From NCBI RefSeq assembly GCF_900102165.1, contig NZ_FNBD01000010.1, forward strand, positions 1-64,000: a stretch of 64,000 nt of DNA, written 5' to 3'. The position numbers were made by a program, and so were the translations under genes. The notes beneath the pieces are model-generated. The model searched no databases. It saw only the letters and a program-made list of their open reading frames with translations, and was not told the DNA's origin. This document shows positions 1-8,900 of this stretch, in pieces (the stretch's first letter is position 1; each line of letters starts with the position of its first letter). Source of the DNA: Cellulophaga baltica. Lineage in GTDB: Bacteria; Bacteroidota; Bacteroidia; Flavobacteriales; Flavobacteriaceae.

Positions 1-3
1 GCT

Positions 4-270
4 TTAGAACTTTTTTAACAATACGTCTTTAAGCATCTTATTATCAAGACTCACATCAGCATACATCTGTTTAAGTTTATTGTTCTCTTCTTCAAGTTCT
101 TTTAAACGTTTAAGCTGCTGTTGTTCCATACCGCCGTACTTCTTTCTCCAATAGTAGAAAGTGCTTTTGTCAATTCCTAATTCTCTAGATAAATCACCTA
201 CGGATCTTCCTTGTTCATTTTCCTTAAGAGCTTTAATAATCTGACTCTCGCTAAATTTGCTGTTTTTCAT
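4..270 (-). CDS. IS3-family transposase OrfA
   Basis: An 88-residue protein of the usual size for IS3 OrfA. Residues about 5-50 form a helix-turn-helix of the HTH_8 type (SESQIIKALKENEQGRSV, then GDLSRELGIDKSTFYYWRKK), which binds the IS ends. Residues about 52-80 form a leucine-zipper-like coiled coil (LKRLKELEEENNKLK) used for multimerisation. The penultimate codons form an A AAA AAG slippery heptamer, so a -1 shift would give the OrfAB fusion transposase. The catalytic OrfB is outside the window. The family assignment is firm; activity cannot be judged. Confidence 0.9.
   Translation of the reverse strand: MKNSKFSESQIIKALKENEQGRSVGDLSRELGIDKSTFYYWRKKYGGMEQQQLKRLKELEEENNKLKQMYADVSLDNKMLKDVLLKKF
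10..16 (-). promoter_or_regulatory. Programmed -1 frameshift heptamer A AAA AAG
   Basis: Read on the minus strand, the last codons of OrfA are TTA AAA AAG TTC TAA, which contain the slippery heptamer A AAA AAG in the correct phase two codons before the stop. IS3 elements use this signal to make OrfAB. The stimulating structure and OrfB lie outside the window, so function is inferred. Confidence 0.6.
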
Positions 271-310
271 TGTGACAGTTTGAATTTAAAGTTAGTAAAT
301 TCGAATTATA

Positions 311-338
311 AACTGTCCTATTTTTAGGGAAGCCTACA
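311..338 (-). repeat. IS3 terminal inverted repeat end
   Basis: Minus-strand sequence starting TGTAGGCTTCCCTAAAAATA, upstream of orfA, with the TG start typical of IS3-family ends. The matching right end is beyond the window, so the boundary comes from the TG rule and from the abrupt loss of the flanking reading frame. Confidence 0.6.
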
Positions 339-570
339 GTTGTTGAAAGGGAATAATTTTAATATTTTTGAAGAAATTAATTTCTTGCTCTTCTGTCAAT
401 TGTTGCTTTGAAACTTCTTTATTCATTTGCAACAAAACCTTTTTGCACAAGACAATTATTTTATAGGCTCTTTTAACAACATCCCTTTCATCTAATTTAA
501 TACTTGTAATAGTCTTATTGAACTCTGAAATTATATGATTAAAATGCATAATTGTGGTTTTCTTTACCAT
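334..570 (-). pseudogene. RteC-like regulator, 3' end lost to the IS3 insertion
   Basis: A 78-codon fragment. Its last half contains EEQEINFFKNIKIIPFQQ, close to the EIxFFKxIKP signature found in RteC proteins, which regulate excision and transfer genes of Bacteroidota conjugative transposons such as CTnDOT. RteC proteins are usually well over 200 residues. Here the frame stops at a TAG whose bases come from the IS3 end at 334-338, so the C-terminal regulatory part is gone. It suggests that the left part of the window once belonged to a conjugative or mobilizable island. The assignment rests on one short motif and is moderate. Confidence 0.5.
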
Positions 571-732
571 TTAACCATTTTAAATCTATATAATAAAAGT
601 ATCGAAGACAGCAGAAATGGTTTTTAGGTAATTATTGTAAACTATTTAAAATTCAATAAAAATGCTGAATAAACAAAGAAATAGTTGTCGCCTTTTATAA
701 AATGAATACCCGAATTAATAAACTAAGATGTA

Positions 733-2415
733 TTAATTAAGTTTTTTTTGAGATAGGAGTTGGGCTTGCAGAAATGCTTTCTCAAAATTTAGTATTCCAC
801 CAGACTTAGACAGTTGATCAAAAGATAACTTAACAACTTCTTTAGTAGAATTTTCGACTTCAATAAGGCCATTGTAGTGCATTATAGAAGACATAATTAT
901 CTCTTTTATTTGTTTAGCAGATAGATTGGGATAATATGATCTTAACAAACCACTAACACCAGAAACCAATGCAGCTGCAAATGAGGTGCCCGAGACATAT
1001 TTATACTTTCCATTCTGAGAATCTGCAGTTTGTATGTTTTCTCCAGGCGCAAAAATGTCTACACTCTCTTTGCCATAATTACTGGAACTTAACTTTAATT
1101 GTTCTATCTTATAGGAAGAAGCTCCAACAGTTAGAAAATTATAAGAAAATTCCTTACCATTGTTAGATGCATCATCAGGATAAGTTTTTGCTTCTGGATT
1201 ATCTAAATTTAGATTGTCATTCCCTGCCGAATGTATGATTAGGACATCCTTTTTTTCGGCGTATTTAATTGCATCTTTTATCCAATTTTCATGCAAAGAA
1301 AATGACTTGCCAGAGCTTATATTTATAATTGAAGCTCCGTTGTCAACAGCATAGTAAATCGCTAAAGCTAAATCTTTATCATTTTCATCTCCATAGCCTG
1401 AAATAACAACGGGCATTATTTTTAAGTAATTTGAATCGTCATCAAAATTTAATGCTTTCTCTACTCCTGAAATAACTCCTGCTACGGAAGTTCCATGATC
1501 CATTCGGATTGTATTATTATCTACAACACTATTTCCATAATTTGAATCAGCCAAATTATCTTCATTATCTCCAATTAATTCCCTATCATTAAAACTTATA
1601 TTTAGCAATTTTTTTAGCCGCTCTTGTGATTTAAATCTTTCTTCTTCTAAATCGGAAAGTTTTATACCATACTCCTCCATATTCATGAAATCCTGTATGT
1701 ACATTTCAAATGGTTCTGTACCCTTATGAATTTGGAGTATGCTATCAAGTTGAGGTCTATTAAATTCTTTATTGGAAAAAATTGAGTCAATTTTTTTCTG
1801 AAGCACAATGTAGTAGTCATACACGACAGAATCGTTTTCAAATCTTTCTTGAGCATATTGGTTTCTCTCGTTGTATTTTTTTTTGGCTTTTAAATACGTT
1901 TTATATAAATCTTTCTCTTCGCCTTTTAATTTTTCCTCATGGCTATTCTCAAAAATATTAGAATATTTGTTTATAATTCTAGTATATTCATAATTAACAA
2001 ATTCGGTTGAAGTGCCATTCTTATTTCCTAAGAAGTTCCAGCCATTGATGTCATCAACATAACCATTATTATCATCATCTTTTTTATTATTTGGAATTTC
2101 ATCTAAATTTTTCCAAATATTATTTCTTAAGGCTTCATGATTAATTTGAATTGCCATATCAATGACTGCAATTACTATTTCTTTTTTCTTTGAAGCTAAA
2201 TCCTTAGCACCAATTTTAAATAGACTTATTCCAGGAATTGAATCCTTAAAAACATCCTTAAACTGCCAATTATCAATGGCATTAGTATTTAGTTTTTTAA
2301 TGTTATTCTCAGAAAAAGACTTCTTTAAGTGATCTTTTAGCCCAACTCTTTGATTTGAGGAGCAAGAGGAAATATAGAATACTAATAATAAAAAAAATGA
2401 AAAATATAATTTCAT
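733..2415 (-). CDS. Lipoprotein subtilisin-family (S8) serine protease, RiPP cluster
   Basis: A 560-residue secreted subtilase. Residues 1-18 are a lipoprotein signal (hydrophobic run ending ISSCSS, Cys18 as the lipidation site), so the enzyme is probably anchored to an outer membrane leaflet. The catalytic triad is Asp86 (VIDMA), His about 307 (DHGTSVAGV) and Ser about 479 (SGTSFAAAL). The Asp motif is D-M-A instead of the usual D-[ST]-G. A charged insertion of about 190 residues rich in Lys, Glu and Tyr separates Asp from His. The gene follows the GGG-leader precursor by 104 bases, so it may be the leader or core protease of the lanthipeptide-type pathway, as NisP is for nisin, or an immunity or degradation factor. 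The fold is certain, the substrate inferred. Confidence 0.85.
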   Translation of the reverse strand: MKLYFSFFLLLVFYISSCSSNQRVGLKDHLKKSFSENNIKKLNTNAIDNWQFKDVFKDSIPGISLFKIGAKDLASKKKEIVIAVIDMAIQINHEALRNNIWKNLDEIPNNKKDDDNNGYVDDINGWNFLGNKNGTSTEFVNYEYTRIINKYSNIFENSHEEKLKGEEKDLYKTYLKAKKKYNERNQYAQERFENDSVVYDYYIVLQKKIDSIFSNKEFNRPQLDSILQIHKGTEPFEMYIQDFMNMEEYGIKLSDLEEERFKSQERLKKLLNISFNDRELIGDNEDNLADSNYGNSVVDNNTIRMDHGTSVAGVISGVEKALNFDDDSNYLKIMPVVISGYGDENDKDLALAIYYAVDNGASIINISSGKSFSLHENWIKDAIKYAEKKDVLIIHSAGNDNLNLDNPEAKTYPDDASNNGKEFSYNFLTVGASSYKIEQLKLSSSNYGKESVDIFAPGENIQTADSQNGKYKYVSGTSFAAALVSGVSGLLRSYYPNLSAKQIKEIIMSSIMHYNGLIEVENSTKEVVKLSFDQLSKSGGILNFEKAFLQAQLLSQKKLN

Positions 2416-2519
2416 TTATATTCAAAAGTTTATGTTATACTATCAATTTAAATCGAGTATTAAAAATGAAAATAAAACTACTGAGGCCTGCCCCAATAGT
2501 TTTAAAATTCAATGGAATA

Positions 2520-2690
2520 TTAGAGTTTTTTAATTATCACATGTTTTGTAGATTTCAAAATACATTGCTTTTCTTCAGTATCAGAACCTTCTGTACCATC
2601 ATCCGGTCCACCACCCATAATAAAATCTGGACGACTTATTTTAGCGATTCTAAATTTCTCAATTGATGGATTGTTTAGTTTTTTTTTCAT
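2520..2690 (-). CDS. Lanthipeptide-type RiPP precursor with GGG leader
   Basis: A 56-residue peptide. The leader contains the stretch IEKFRIAKISRPDFIMGGG, which matches the LEKFRIAKL...GG leader type of Bacteroidota RiPP precursors cut by C39 peptidases after Gly-Gly. The core after the Gly triplet (about 28 residues) is acidic first (PDDGTEGSDTEE), then KQCILKST, then a basic tail ending KKL. It offers Thr33, Ser36, Thr38, Ser47 and Thr48 for dehydration and a single Cys43 as a possible thioether donor. It sits between the regulator and the subtilase on the same strand as the split dehydratase. The reading frame starts at ATG 2690 and ends at TAA. The precursor role is inferred from leader type and neighbourhood. 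Confidence 0.75.
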   Translation of the reverse strand: MKKKLNNPSIEKFRIAKISRPDFIMGGGPDDGTEGSDTEEKQCILKSTKHVIIKKL

Positions 2691-2793
2691 TTTGAATTGT
2701 TTTACTTAATTAATTCTTTCAAGATAGAAACCTTTTAGTTAATTCATATCTCAAAATAAGAAACTATGTCTTAATTTATAAATTTAGATATAA

Positions 2794-4473
2794 TTATTTT
2801 GCCCCTTTCATTTTTTTGTCAATTTCTTTAATATAAAAGGAAGGGTAGAAACTCGTAATTTCTTTAAATAATTTTGAAAATGTTTCGGAGCTTTTAAACC
2901 CTACATCCTCCGCAATTGCCTGTATCGTATATTTTCTAAAGGAGGCATCGTTTCTTAACCTTTCTAACGCGTAGTCAATTCTTAGTTCATTCAAATATCT
3001 AGAAAAATTCTTCCCTTTACTTATATTTATGACCTTAGACAAATAGGTTGAATTAGTACTAAATTTTTTAGACAATGAAGAAAGTGTAATCTTTGTATTT
3101 GTAAAATCTTTATCGTTTTCGAAAATCTCCAAATTTTTAAGAATTTCTGCAATAATTTCTTTTGATATGTCAATTGTTTTATGAGTCGAATTTTCTAACG
3201 ACTTTGAATCAACAAGGGATAATAGTTTCTCAAACTTTTTCCTAGATTTTTGATTCTTAAAATAATAGATAAAAGATATTACAAATAAAATAATTGCTAG
3301 GCTAACAATATAAAATAACAAATTAGATTTTTCATTTTTAAGTTGGGCAATTAAATCTTCTTTTTTGGAAATTAAATTGGGAATGTCAAAATTTTGCGTA
3401 ATGTAAGAACCAAGGTCCCGTTGTTGGGTATTTAAAGTGCTGTCTATTTTTATTATTTTTTTCAGGTAATAAAGTTGCCCTTCTAAATCCTTTTTCTTTC
3501 CCAAAATTTCATATAATGAATAATAAGAATCTCTTGTTTCGAGATTTATTATCTTAGTCAAATCATATAAAGAATCTACTTTTTTAAAAAATAATAATGC
3601 TAATTCATCATTATTCAATTTAATCTGATTAATAGCTAAATAATTATATGCAATTGACAAATTGGCCCTATCGCCATTACTTCTAAGAAGTGCAACCGAA
3701 GATTCAATAGTGTCAGAAGATTTTTTGAAGTCCCCTTTTTCTGAATAAAGAACCCCATTACTTAGTTTAAAAAGATTAAGCTTATTAGTTCTATTATACT
3801 TTTTACTATAAGTAGTCCCAATTTTGTTATAATATTCAACCGAATCAAGAACATGCAATCTTAAATAGGATATTGATGTTGAAAATAAAGAATTTATATA
3901 ATCATCTACCTTTAAATCATTAATATCATTTTTAAAGAAGTCAATATTTAATTTATTGACCTTTAGAGCTGATTCATATTCACCAATTGTATTTTTTAAA
4001 TTTCCAATTCCATGCCTCGCATTATATTCAATTTTTGTATTCGGAAATTCAATTGAATATTCTTGTGCCTTTAAATAATTATGTAAAGCCTGTTTATAAT
4101 TCAATTTTTTAAAATAAATTTTAGCCTTGGACAAATATGCACTTGCAGGATTAAAATTATCTGGTCTTTTTATGGTAATATCTATTATAGAGTCTGCATA
4201 TTTTATTCCAATAGAATCATCATTTAAAGCTGTTAATATTTCGTATCCTCCAATTACATATTCTAAGTCATAATTTTTCTTTGCCTTTTTTAGAAATAAA
4301 AAGGCATAATTTATTCGTTGATCTTTTGAAGTATTTGAGTTTATTAGTTCAAATAATTCATCATAGGATTCGTTAATTACACTATCGCTTGGAATTTCAC
4401 TTATTTGGCCGTAGAACGAAATATTAAAAAGTAAAATTTTTACTATTATTATGACTTTGTAATATTTATGCAT
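2794..4473 (-). CDS. TPR-membrane-AraC transcriptional regulator
   Basis: A 559-residue one-component regulator of a type common in Bacteroidota. Residues 1-22 look like a signal or anchor. Residues about 25-370 are helical TPR-like repeats (for example ASAYLSKAKIYFKKLNYKQA), presumably periplasmic. A membrane helix lies near residues 380-400 (LLFYIVSLAIILFVISFIYYF minus its ends). The last ~100 residues are an AraC/XylS double helix-turn-helix (NSTYLSKVINISKGKNF, then IAEDVGFKSSETFSKLFKE). Its start overlaps the end of the upstream elimination-domain gene by 8 bases, so it is co-transcribed with the dehydratase genes. It probably senses an envelope signal or peptide and controls this RiPP locus; that target is inference. 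Confidence 0.85.
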   Translation of the reverse strand: MHKYYKVIIIVKILLFNISFYGQISEIPSDSVINESYDELFELINSNTSKDQRINYAFLFLKKAKKNYDLEYVIGGYEILTALNDDSIGIKYADSIIDITIKRPDNFNPASAYLSKAKIYFKKLNYKQALHNYLKAQEYSIEFPNTKIEYNARHGIGNLKNTIGEYESALKVNKLNIDFFKNDINDLKVDDYINSLFSTSISYLRLHVLDSVEYYNKIGTTYSKKYNRTNKLNLFKLSNGVLYSEKGDFKKSSDTIESSVALLRSNGDRANLSIAYNYLAINQIKLNNDELALLFFKKVDSLYDLTKIINLETRDSYYSLYEILGKKKDLEGQLYYLKKIIKIDSTLNTQQRDLGSYITQNFDIPNLISKKEDLIAQLKNEKSNLLFYIVSLAIILFVISFIYYFKNQKSRKKFEKLLSLVDSKSLENSTHKTIDISKEIIAEILKNLEIFENDKDFTNTKITLSSLSKKFSTNSTYLSKVINISKGKNFSRYLNELRIDYALERLRNDASFRKYTIQAIAEDVGFKSSETFSKLFKEITSFYPSFYIKEIDKKMKGAK

Positions 4474-5308
4474 TTCTATGGTTTAAGTATTGATAATATT
4501 TACATAAATAATCATAAATAACCATTTCCATAAATCGCTGATTGTCTCTAAATAATTTATTAACGAACATATGAATAATACCTAGTAATATGTTGTTTTT
4601 TGCTATTTCATTTTCAATGTTTGCTTTCAACTGATTGAAAATATGGTTGTTTTGCATCCTTAAATCCATTACTTCCAGTTCAATACTACTTTTGTTCAAT
4701 GATTTTTCAAGAAAAACAACCAGATCCTGCTTTATATTATTGTATTTAATATTAAGTTTTTTCATATCGGCAGTTTTTAATTCAAATTCTGATTGAAATT
4801 GTTCCAAAGAATTTTCACAAAAACGAAATTTTTCAAAATCATTAAAATCAAAAACCGTCAGGAGAAAATCGATATACTTCATTGAATGATATATATATAA
4901 ATCTTCATTTTTTATTTTTTTAATCAATAGGAGAGCCAGTTTAGTATCACTAAAAAATAGAGATTCAATACTTTCTATAGTATTAGTACCATATCTTTCA
5001 ATCTCCCTTGTGTAATTTTCGATCTGTAATTTCCAAATAGTCTGTTTATCAAGATAATCAAGTAACTCAATTCTAACTAACTGAATTATGAATGCTAACT
5101 GACTCTCATCTATTATGTGAAATCTAACTCGAATATGAAAATCCGGATCATTGTAGCGTATATAAAACCATTTATCAATAATATTTTGATCTATAAGCTT
5201 TTTAGTTATTCTTGAAATAGGGTTAGATAAAATTTCGTCGGCAGTATTCTTGCCACAATAGATTTTGTAAAAAAGCCATTCTTCTCCAATGTTATATATT
5301 CTTTTCAT
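4466..5308 (-). CDS. Thiopeptide/lanthipeptide-type dehydratase, elimination domain (LanB C-terminal half)
   Basis: A 280-residue protein matching the SpaB_C / thiopep_ocin family. The N-terminal motif is EEWLFYKIYCG, followed near residue 47 by WFYIRYNDPDFHIRVRF, the hallmark of the glutamate-elimination domain of class I dehydratases. In full-length LanB proteins this domain is fused behind the glutamylation domain. Here it is a separate gene starting one base after the stop of the larger half. Together the two make about 1000 residues, the normal size of a LanB. It should remove glutamate from glutamylated Ser/Thr to give dehydroalanine or dehydrobutyrine in the precursor. Family confidence is high. 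Confidence 0.88.
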   Translation of the reverse strand: MKRIYNIGEEWLFYKIYCGKNTADEILSNPISRITKKLIDQNIIDKWFYIRYNDPDFHIRVRFHIIDESQLAFIIQLVRIELLDYLDKQTIWKLQIENYTREIERYGTNTIESIESLFFSDTKLALLLIKKIKNEDLYIYHSMKYIDFLLTVFDFNDFEKFRFCENSLEQFQSEFELKTADMKKLNIKYNNIKQDLVVFLEKSLNKSSIELEVMDLRMQNNHIFNQLKANIENEIAKNNILLGIIHMFVNKLFRDNQRFMEMVIYDYLCKYYQYLNHRNA

Positions 5309-5309
5309 T

Positions 5310-7469
5310 TTAATTGAAGTGCCAATTTAACAAAAATTCATTTGCATAATAATTACCTTCTGTATCTATTACCGGGCTACCTTCATCAAATAAAAATTCT
5401 TCCAAAACAATCCATTTTTTATGTTTAATTTCATCAAGTAATACATTAATAGAAAATAGACTCTCAAAATTTATTACTAAAAAATTATCATTTTCCACTA
5501 CCTGGGCTATTTTTGGTATATCAAACTTTTTTCTCCATTCAAGAATTGCTTGTTCTAAATTTTTGCTGTCAAATAATAAATTAAAATCTGATTTTTCAAG
5601 AATCCATTTAGCCTTACTTATTACGATACCTTCAAATTCTACTCTTGGTAAAATTTTGTAAATGCTAGCTAAATTTCCCCATTCAAAACCAATCTTGTTC
5701 TTATAATTTGCTAATCCTAAATCTGCTAAAAACTGATATGTAGGTAATGCACTGTTGGAGTAATTATGGGCACATGTTAAGGTTGGAATAATTTCTTTAT
5801 TTAATTTTATTGATTCAAGAATTAATTTATCATCCTTAATCGAAATTAGTAAGTCGCTAACCAAAATTTGATTTTCGATAGGAAGTGTAGAATGTCCCAG
5901 GTACGGAATTTCAAATTCTCTTATATGAGGTCTTCTAAGGACATTTGCTATTTTTAAACTTGGAGTGTGTACAATTTCCGCTATTATCTTATTTTCATAG
6001 TAATTCTTTTCCAATTGACTTAGTTGGTGTATTAATTCCAAACTTTCATTGTCAATACTTCCAAATTTAGAAATTAGCTTAATTGCACTTGGACCAATAA
6101 ATGAATCCAAAAACAATTTTTCTTCTTTATTCTTTGAGAATATTTCTATTATTGAGAACATAGTAGGAGAAAGAGCGTTTTCCTTAGTTGTTTCTAATAA
6201 AACAAAATCACTTTCTTTTAAATCCATCACTCTTTTCTTACTTCTTGAAAATTCCTGCATTTTTTTGTTTAATAAAACTTCATAAGTTCCCCACCACATT
6301 AAGTTCTCATTTTCCTTAATTGATAAGTTTATATCCAAATTTTCTAAAAAAGTTGTTTCTCCAAAAAAGGAATTGCTTTTTAAATAGTTGATGCCGCACT
6401 CTGGATCTAAAACTTCAGCAAACTTTTTGGTTGATGTGCCGTATCTTTTTGTAAACTCATTTTTGAAATTTTCTATTCTTGTATTTGGCTTATATAAATT
6501 TATTTTGTTCAAAAAGGCAAAAGCTTTTTTTAATTTCGATATCCAAGCCTTGTTAAAACTTGCTTCACTACAAACCTTAATAAGGTCATAATGAGCATTA
6601 TTGTTAGGTTTTAAATTATTCTCCTCTAAAATAAGTTTACTCAAGTCAATTCTTTCATTTAATTGAGTATTGAATTTCTCTTTAATATTTCCACTAAGGA
6701 AATAAGGAAAATCCTTTCCTGTAACATTTGGCTCCAGATTGGAAACTATTATTTGATTTTTTATTGCATTTTCAATGAATTGAACTGCTATATCTATATT
6801 AACATCTAAACTTTTTAATTTATTTTTAATCTCATTGAATGTTCGCCCTTTTTTGCAATACGCTATTAAATTATCTATAAATTCATTTTTTGCAATCGAT
6901 TCAAGCGTATATTCATAGTCCCTTCCTTTTTTAGAAATATGCCTTTCAAAATAACGCCAAAAACTATGACCATGTTCATATAAAGTAGTATTTGCATGCC
7001 ATTTAACATTTTGATAGTCAATATGGTCTTTTAATAATAATTCAGATTTTTTCACGAAATTTTCGAAAGTATTTCTTTTATAGACATAATTACAATTGTA
7101 TTTATCAAAAACAACACTTGTTCTAATGTCAATTATACCATTAGAATATCCTGCAAATATTCCAAAAGGCGTAGAGCGCGTTGAGATTCTAATTAAATAT
7201 TTGTAGAACGCAAATTCTAATTTTTTGATTTTTTTCGCACTTTTAATCTCTCCTTTTATCAAGTTTTGCAATTGCTTATGTAAAGCAGGAGATGCAATTT
7301 GAAGAGCCACGTTTATACGAAAGTCATTCAGGTAATTCATTAATTCCTCTGTGTTTTTCCTTTTGACCTTTTGTAATTCATTATTGAAATTACAAGGAAA
7401 TAAAGGAGACCTTAATGATATGAGATCAAGACAATATAAGTTTTTGACCTTAGAACCTTTTTTATTCAT
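5310..7469 (-). CDS. Lantibiotic dehydratase, glutamylation half (LanB N-terminal)
   Basis: A 719-residue protein starting at ATG 7469; a GTG nine bases upstream is less likely. The motif RISTRSTPFGIFAGYS near residue 90 is the classic LanB N-terminal signature (R-x-STPFG-x-F-x-G). In class I lanthipeptides and thiopeptides this domain uses glutamyl-tRNA to glutamylate Ser/Thr side chains of the precursor. It is the first gene of a minus-strand operon followed by the elimination domain, an AraC-type regulator, the GGG-leader precursor and a subtilase. No LanC cyclase gene follows, which is unusual. It is divergent from the grasp-with-spasm precursor at 7701, so the 230-base gap probably holds promoters for both clusters. 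Confidence 0.9.
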   Translation of the reverse strand: MNKKGSKVKNLYCLDLISLRSPLFPCNFNNELQKVKRKNTEELMNYLNDFRINVALQIASPALHKQLQNLIKGEIKSAKKIKKLEFAFYKYLIRISTRSTPFGIFAGYSNGIIDIRTSVVFDKYNCNYVYKRNTFENFVKKSELLLKDHIDYQNVKWHANTTLYEHGHSFWRYFERHISKKGRDYEYTLESIAKNEFIDNLIAYCKKGRTFNEIKNKLKSLDVNIDIAVQFIENAIKNQIIVSNLEPNVTGKDFPYFLSGNIKEKFNTQLNERIDLSKLILEENNLKPNNNAHYDLIKVCSEASFNKAWISKLKKAFAFLNKINLYKPNTRIENFKNEFTKRYGTSTKKFAEVLDPECGINYLKSNSFFGETTFLENLDINLSIKENENLMWWGTYEVLLNKKMQEFSRSKKRVMDLKESDFVLLETTKENALSPTMFSIIEIFSKNKEEKLFLDSFIGPSAIKLISKFGSIDNESLELIHQLSQLEKNYYENKIIAEIVHTPSLKIANVLRRPHIREFEIPYLGHSTLPIENQILVSDLLISIKDDKLILESIKLNKEIIPTLTCAHNYSNSALPTYQFLADLGLANYKNKIGFEWGNLASIYKILPRVEFEGIVISKAKWILEKSDFNLLFDSKNLEQAILEWRKKFDIPKIAQVVENDNFLVINFESLFSINVLLDEIKHKKWIVLEEFLFDEGSPVIDTEGNYYANEFLLNWHFN

Positions 7470-7700
7470 AATAAGCACTCAATGGTATAATTAGATACAA
7501 TGCAATTTAATAGTTTTTAATCCTCGTTTATGAAACAAGAGTCTGAATTTATAAATTAAGACAAATAGCGTACTAAACTACATCAAATATTATTTAATTT
7601 TATGTCACTGTTAAATAAGAAAAGCCTTGTTAATATTTTTAAATTTAAAATCTAAAACATTTAGAAAAAATTACAATGGCATAATTAAAAAAATAAGGAA

Positions 7701-7841
7701 ATGAAAAAATTTGAAAATTTTAAAATAGAAAAAACTGAAATGATTTGTGGTGGAGAACATTGGGATACTGGATGTAGAGACAATAAAAGAACTGACATTT
7801 ATGACGATGTTGCGCATACCATAGTATATTTTGAGCTATAA
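7701..7841 (+). CDS. Grasp-with-spasm precursor peptide 1 (GG leader)
   Basis: A 46-residue peptide. The leader MKKFENFKIEKTEMICGG has the Gly-Gly end of Bacteroidota GG-type leaders. The core is EHWDTGCRDNKRT, then DIYDDVAHTIVYFEL. The segment DIYDDxAxTIVYF is repeated in the second precursor at 8901, which points to the part recognised or modified by the ATP-grasp ligase. Thr and Ser hydroxyls and Asp or Glu carboxyls in the core could become omega-ester links, as in graspetides. It lies upstream of the gwsG and gwsS genes with only a DUF6624-type gene between. Precursor identity is strongly supported by leader, duplication and context; the cross-link pattern is unknown. Confidence 0.85.
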   Translation: MKKFENFKIEKTEMICGGEHWDTGCRDNKRTDIYDDVAHTIVYFEL

Positions 7842-7908
7842 GTATTAATGGTATATATGCCACCAGAATGTTGAATATTTATTTAAATCATTTACAATCA
7901 GAAGGATA

Positions 7909-8835
7909 ATGAATAATTACTTAATAACATTTTTAGCGTTTTGTTGTATTTCCACTTGTTATGCTCAGCAATATGATTTTTATCCTAAAAACGAAAATGA
8001 CGTTTCTATGTCCAACTTTATATTAGCAAATACAATTTTAGAAGAAACAGTAACTCAAGTGAACGAGCGAAATGGATCATACAACTATGCCAATTTATGG
8101 AATATTGGAGTTGCTTATCAGTTACTTGGTAAAGATGCTAAGGTTATTAAGGAAATATTAGAAAGAAGTAAGAAAGCTGATCCGTATTATTTCTCTTTAA
8201 CCTTTGTCAATCCGGATAATTATTACTCAAAATGGAAGGGAACTTTCTCTGAAAAGGAGTATGAACAATGGCACGAATCAGCGCTAGAAATAATTAGAAA
8301 TAATGAGTCAATTATAATAAATGAAGAACTGACTGATAATAATGAAGAAAGAATCTCTCATCATTATAATAAAGAACTTATTGAAGTATTAACCAAGATT
8401 CGTCATGATGATAAGTTATTTAGATCTTCTAATAATGTTGATATGTATAAACAAAAGGCATTAGACGAAAAAAATATTGAAATTATTGATTCGCTTTATA
8501 CTTTGCATAAACAATATATAGGAAAATCCCTTGTTGGAAATGACCTTTCCTCTACAATGTGGGCAGTTATACAACACTCCAATTTGGCTAAAATGGAAGA
8601 ATATTTACCAGTGATTGAAAATGCCATTAACAATGGTGAATTAAATAAAACAGTGATCAAATTACTCGTTGATAGAATTCATACAATAAAATTTAATACA
8701 CAAATTTTTGGCTCTCAAGTTGGAGTGCCAATAGCCAATGATTCTATAGTTATAGAAATTCGTAAAAAATACGGATTCAACACAAGTGGGAACAGTAAGC
8801 AGAATTTAAAAGATTGGTTCAAACAAAAAAAATAG
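7909..8835 (+). CDS. Secreted DUF6624-like protein in the RiPP cluster
   Basis: A 308-residue protein with a Sec signal peptide (hydrophobic run ending CYAQQ, cleavage near residue 19). The C-terminal half contains WAVIQHSNLAKMEEYLPVIE and LLVDRI...TQIFGSQVG, which resemble the DUF6624 family pattern (QHS, LxDRI, Q-IYGTQ). It stands between the two precursor genes on the same strand, so it is co-expressed with the grasp-with-spasm pathway. It could be an immunity, binding or maturation factor in the periplasm or at the surface. No catalytic motif was recognised, and the role is unknown. Confidence 0.65.
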   Translation: MNNYLITFLAFCCISTCYAQQYDFYPKNENDVSMSNFILANTILEETVTQVNERNGSYNYANLWNIGVAYQLLGKDAKVIKEILERSKKADPYYFSLTFVNPDNYYSKWKGTFSEKEYEQWHESALEIIRNNESIIINEELTDNNEERISHHYNKELIEVLTKIRHDDKLFRSSNNVDMYKQKALDEKNIEIIDSLYTLHKQYIGKSLVGNDLSSTMWAVIQHSNLAKMEEYLPVIENAINNGELNKTVIKLLVDRIHTIKFNTQIFGSQVGVPIANDSIVIEIRKKYGFNTSGNSKQNLKDWFKQKK

Positions 8836-8900
8836 CTGCAGCTACGAGGAGTATCCCGAAAATCCTTTAAAGAGTAGGGATTATATTAAAATTAAATAAA

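Larger units (their letters stand above)
1..338 (-). mobile_element. IS3-family insertion sequence, left part outside the window
   Basis: The window opens inside an insertion sequence on the minus strand. It carries OrfA of an IS3-type transposase and, upstream of it, a terminal inverted-repeat-like end at 311-338 that begins TGTAGGC when read on the minus strand, as IS3 ends start with TG. OrfB, the DDE catalytic half, would lie before position 1. The element ends exactly where the reading frame of the neighbouring RteC-like gene meets a stop codon built from the IS end, so the insertion truncated that gene. Confidence 0.8.

Noticed and set aside
2355-2666. 103-codon plus-strand frame
   Set aside because: It lies antisense to the GGG-leader precursor and to the start of the subtilase gene and shows no family pattern; the minus-strand reading explains the region better.
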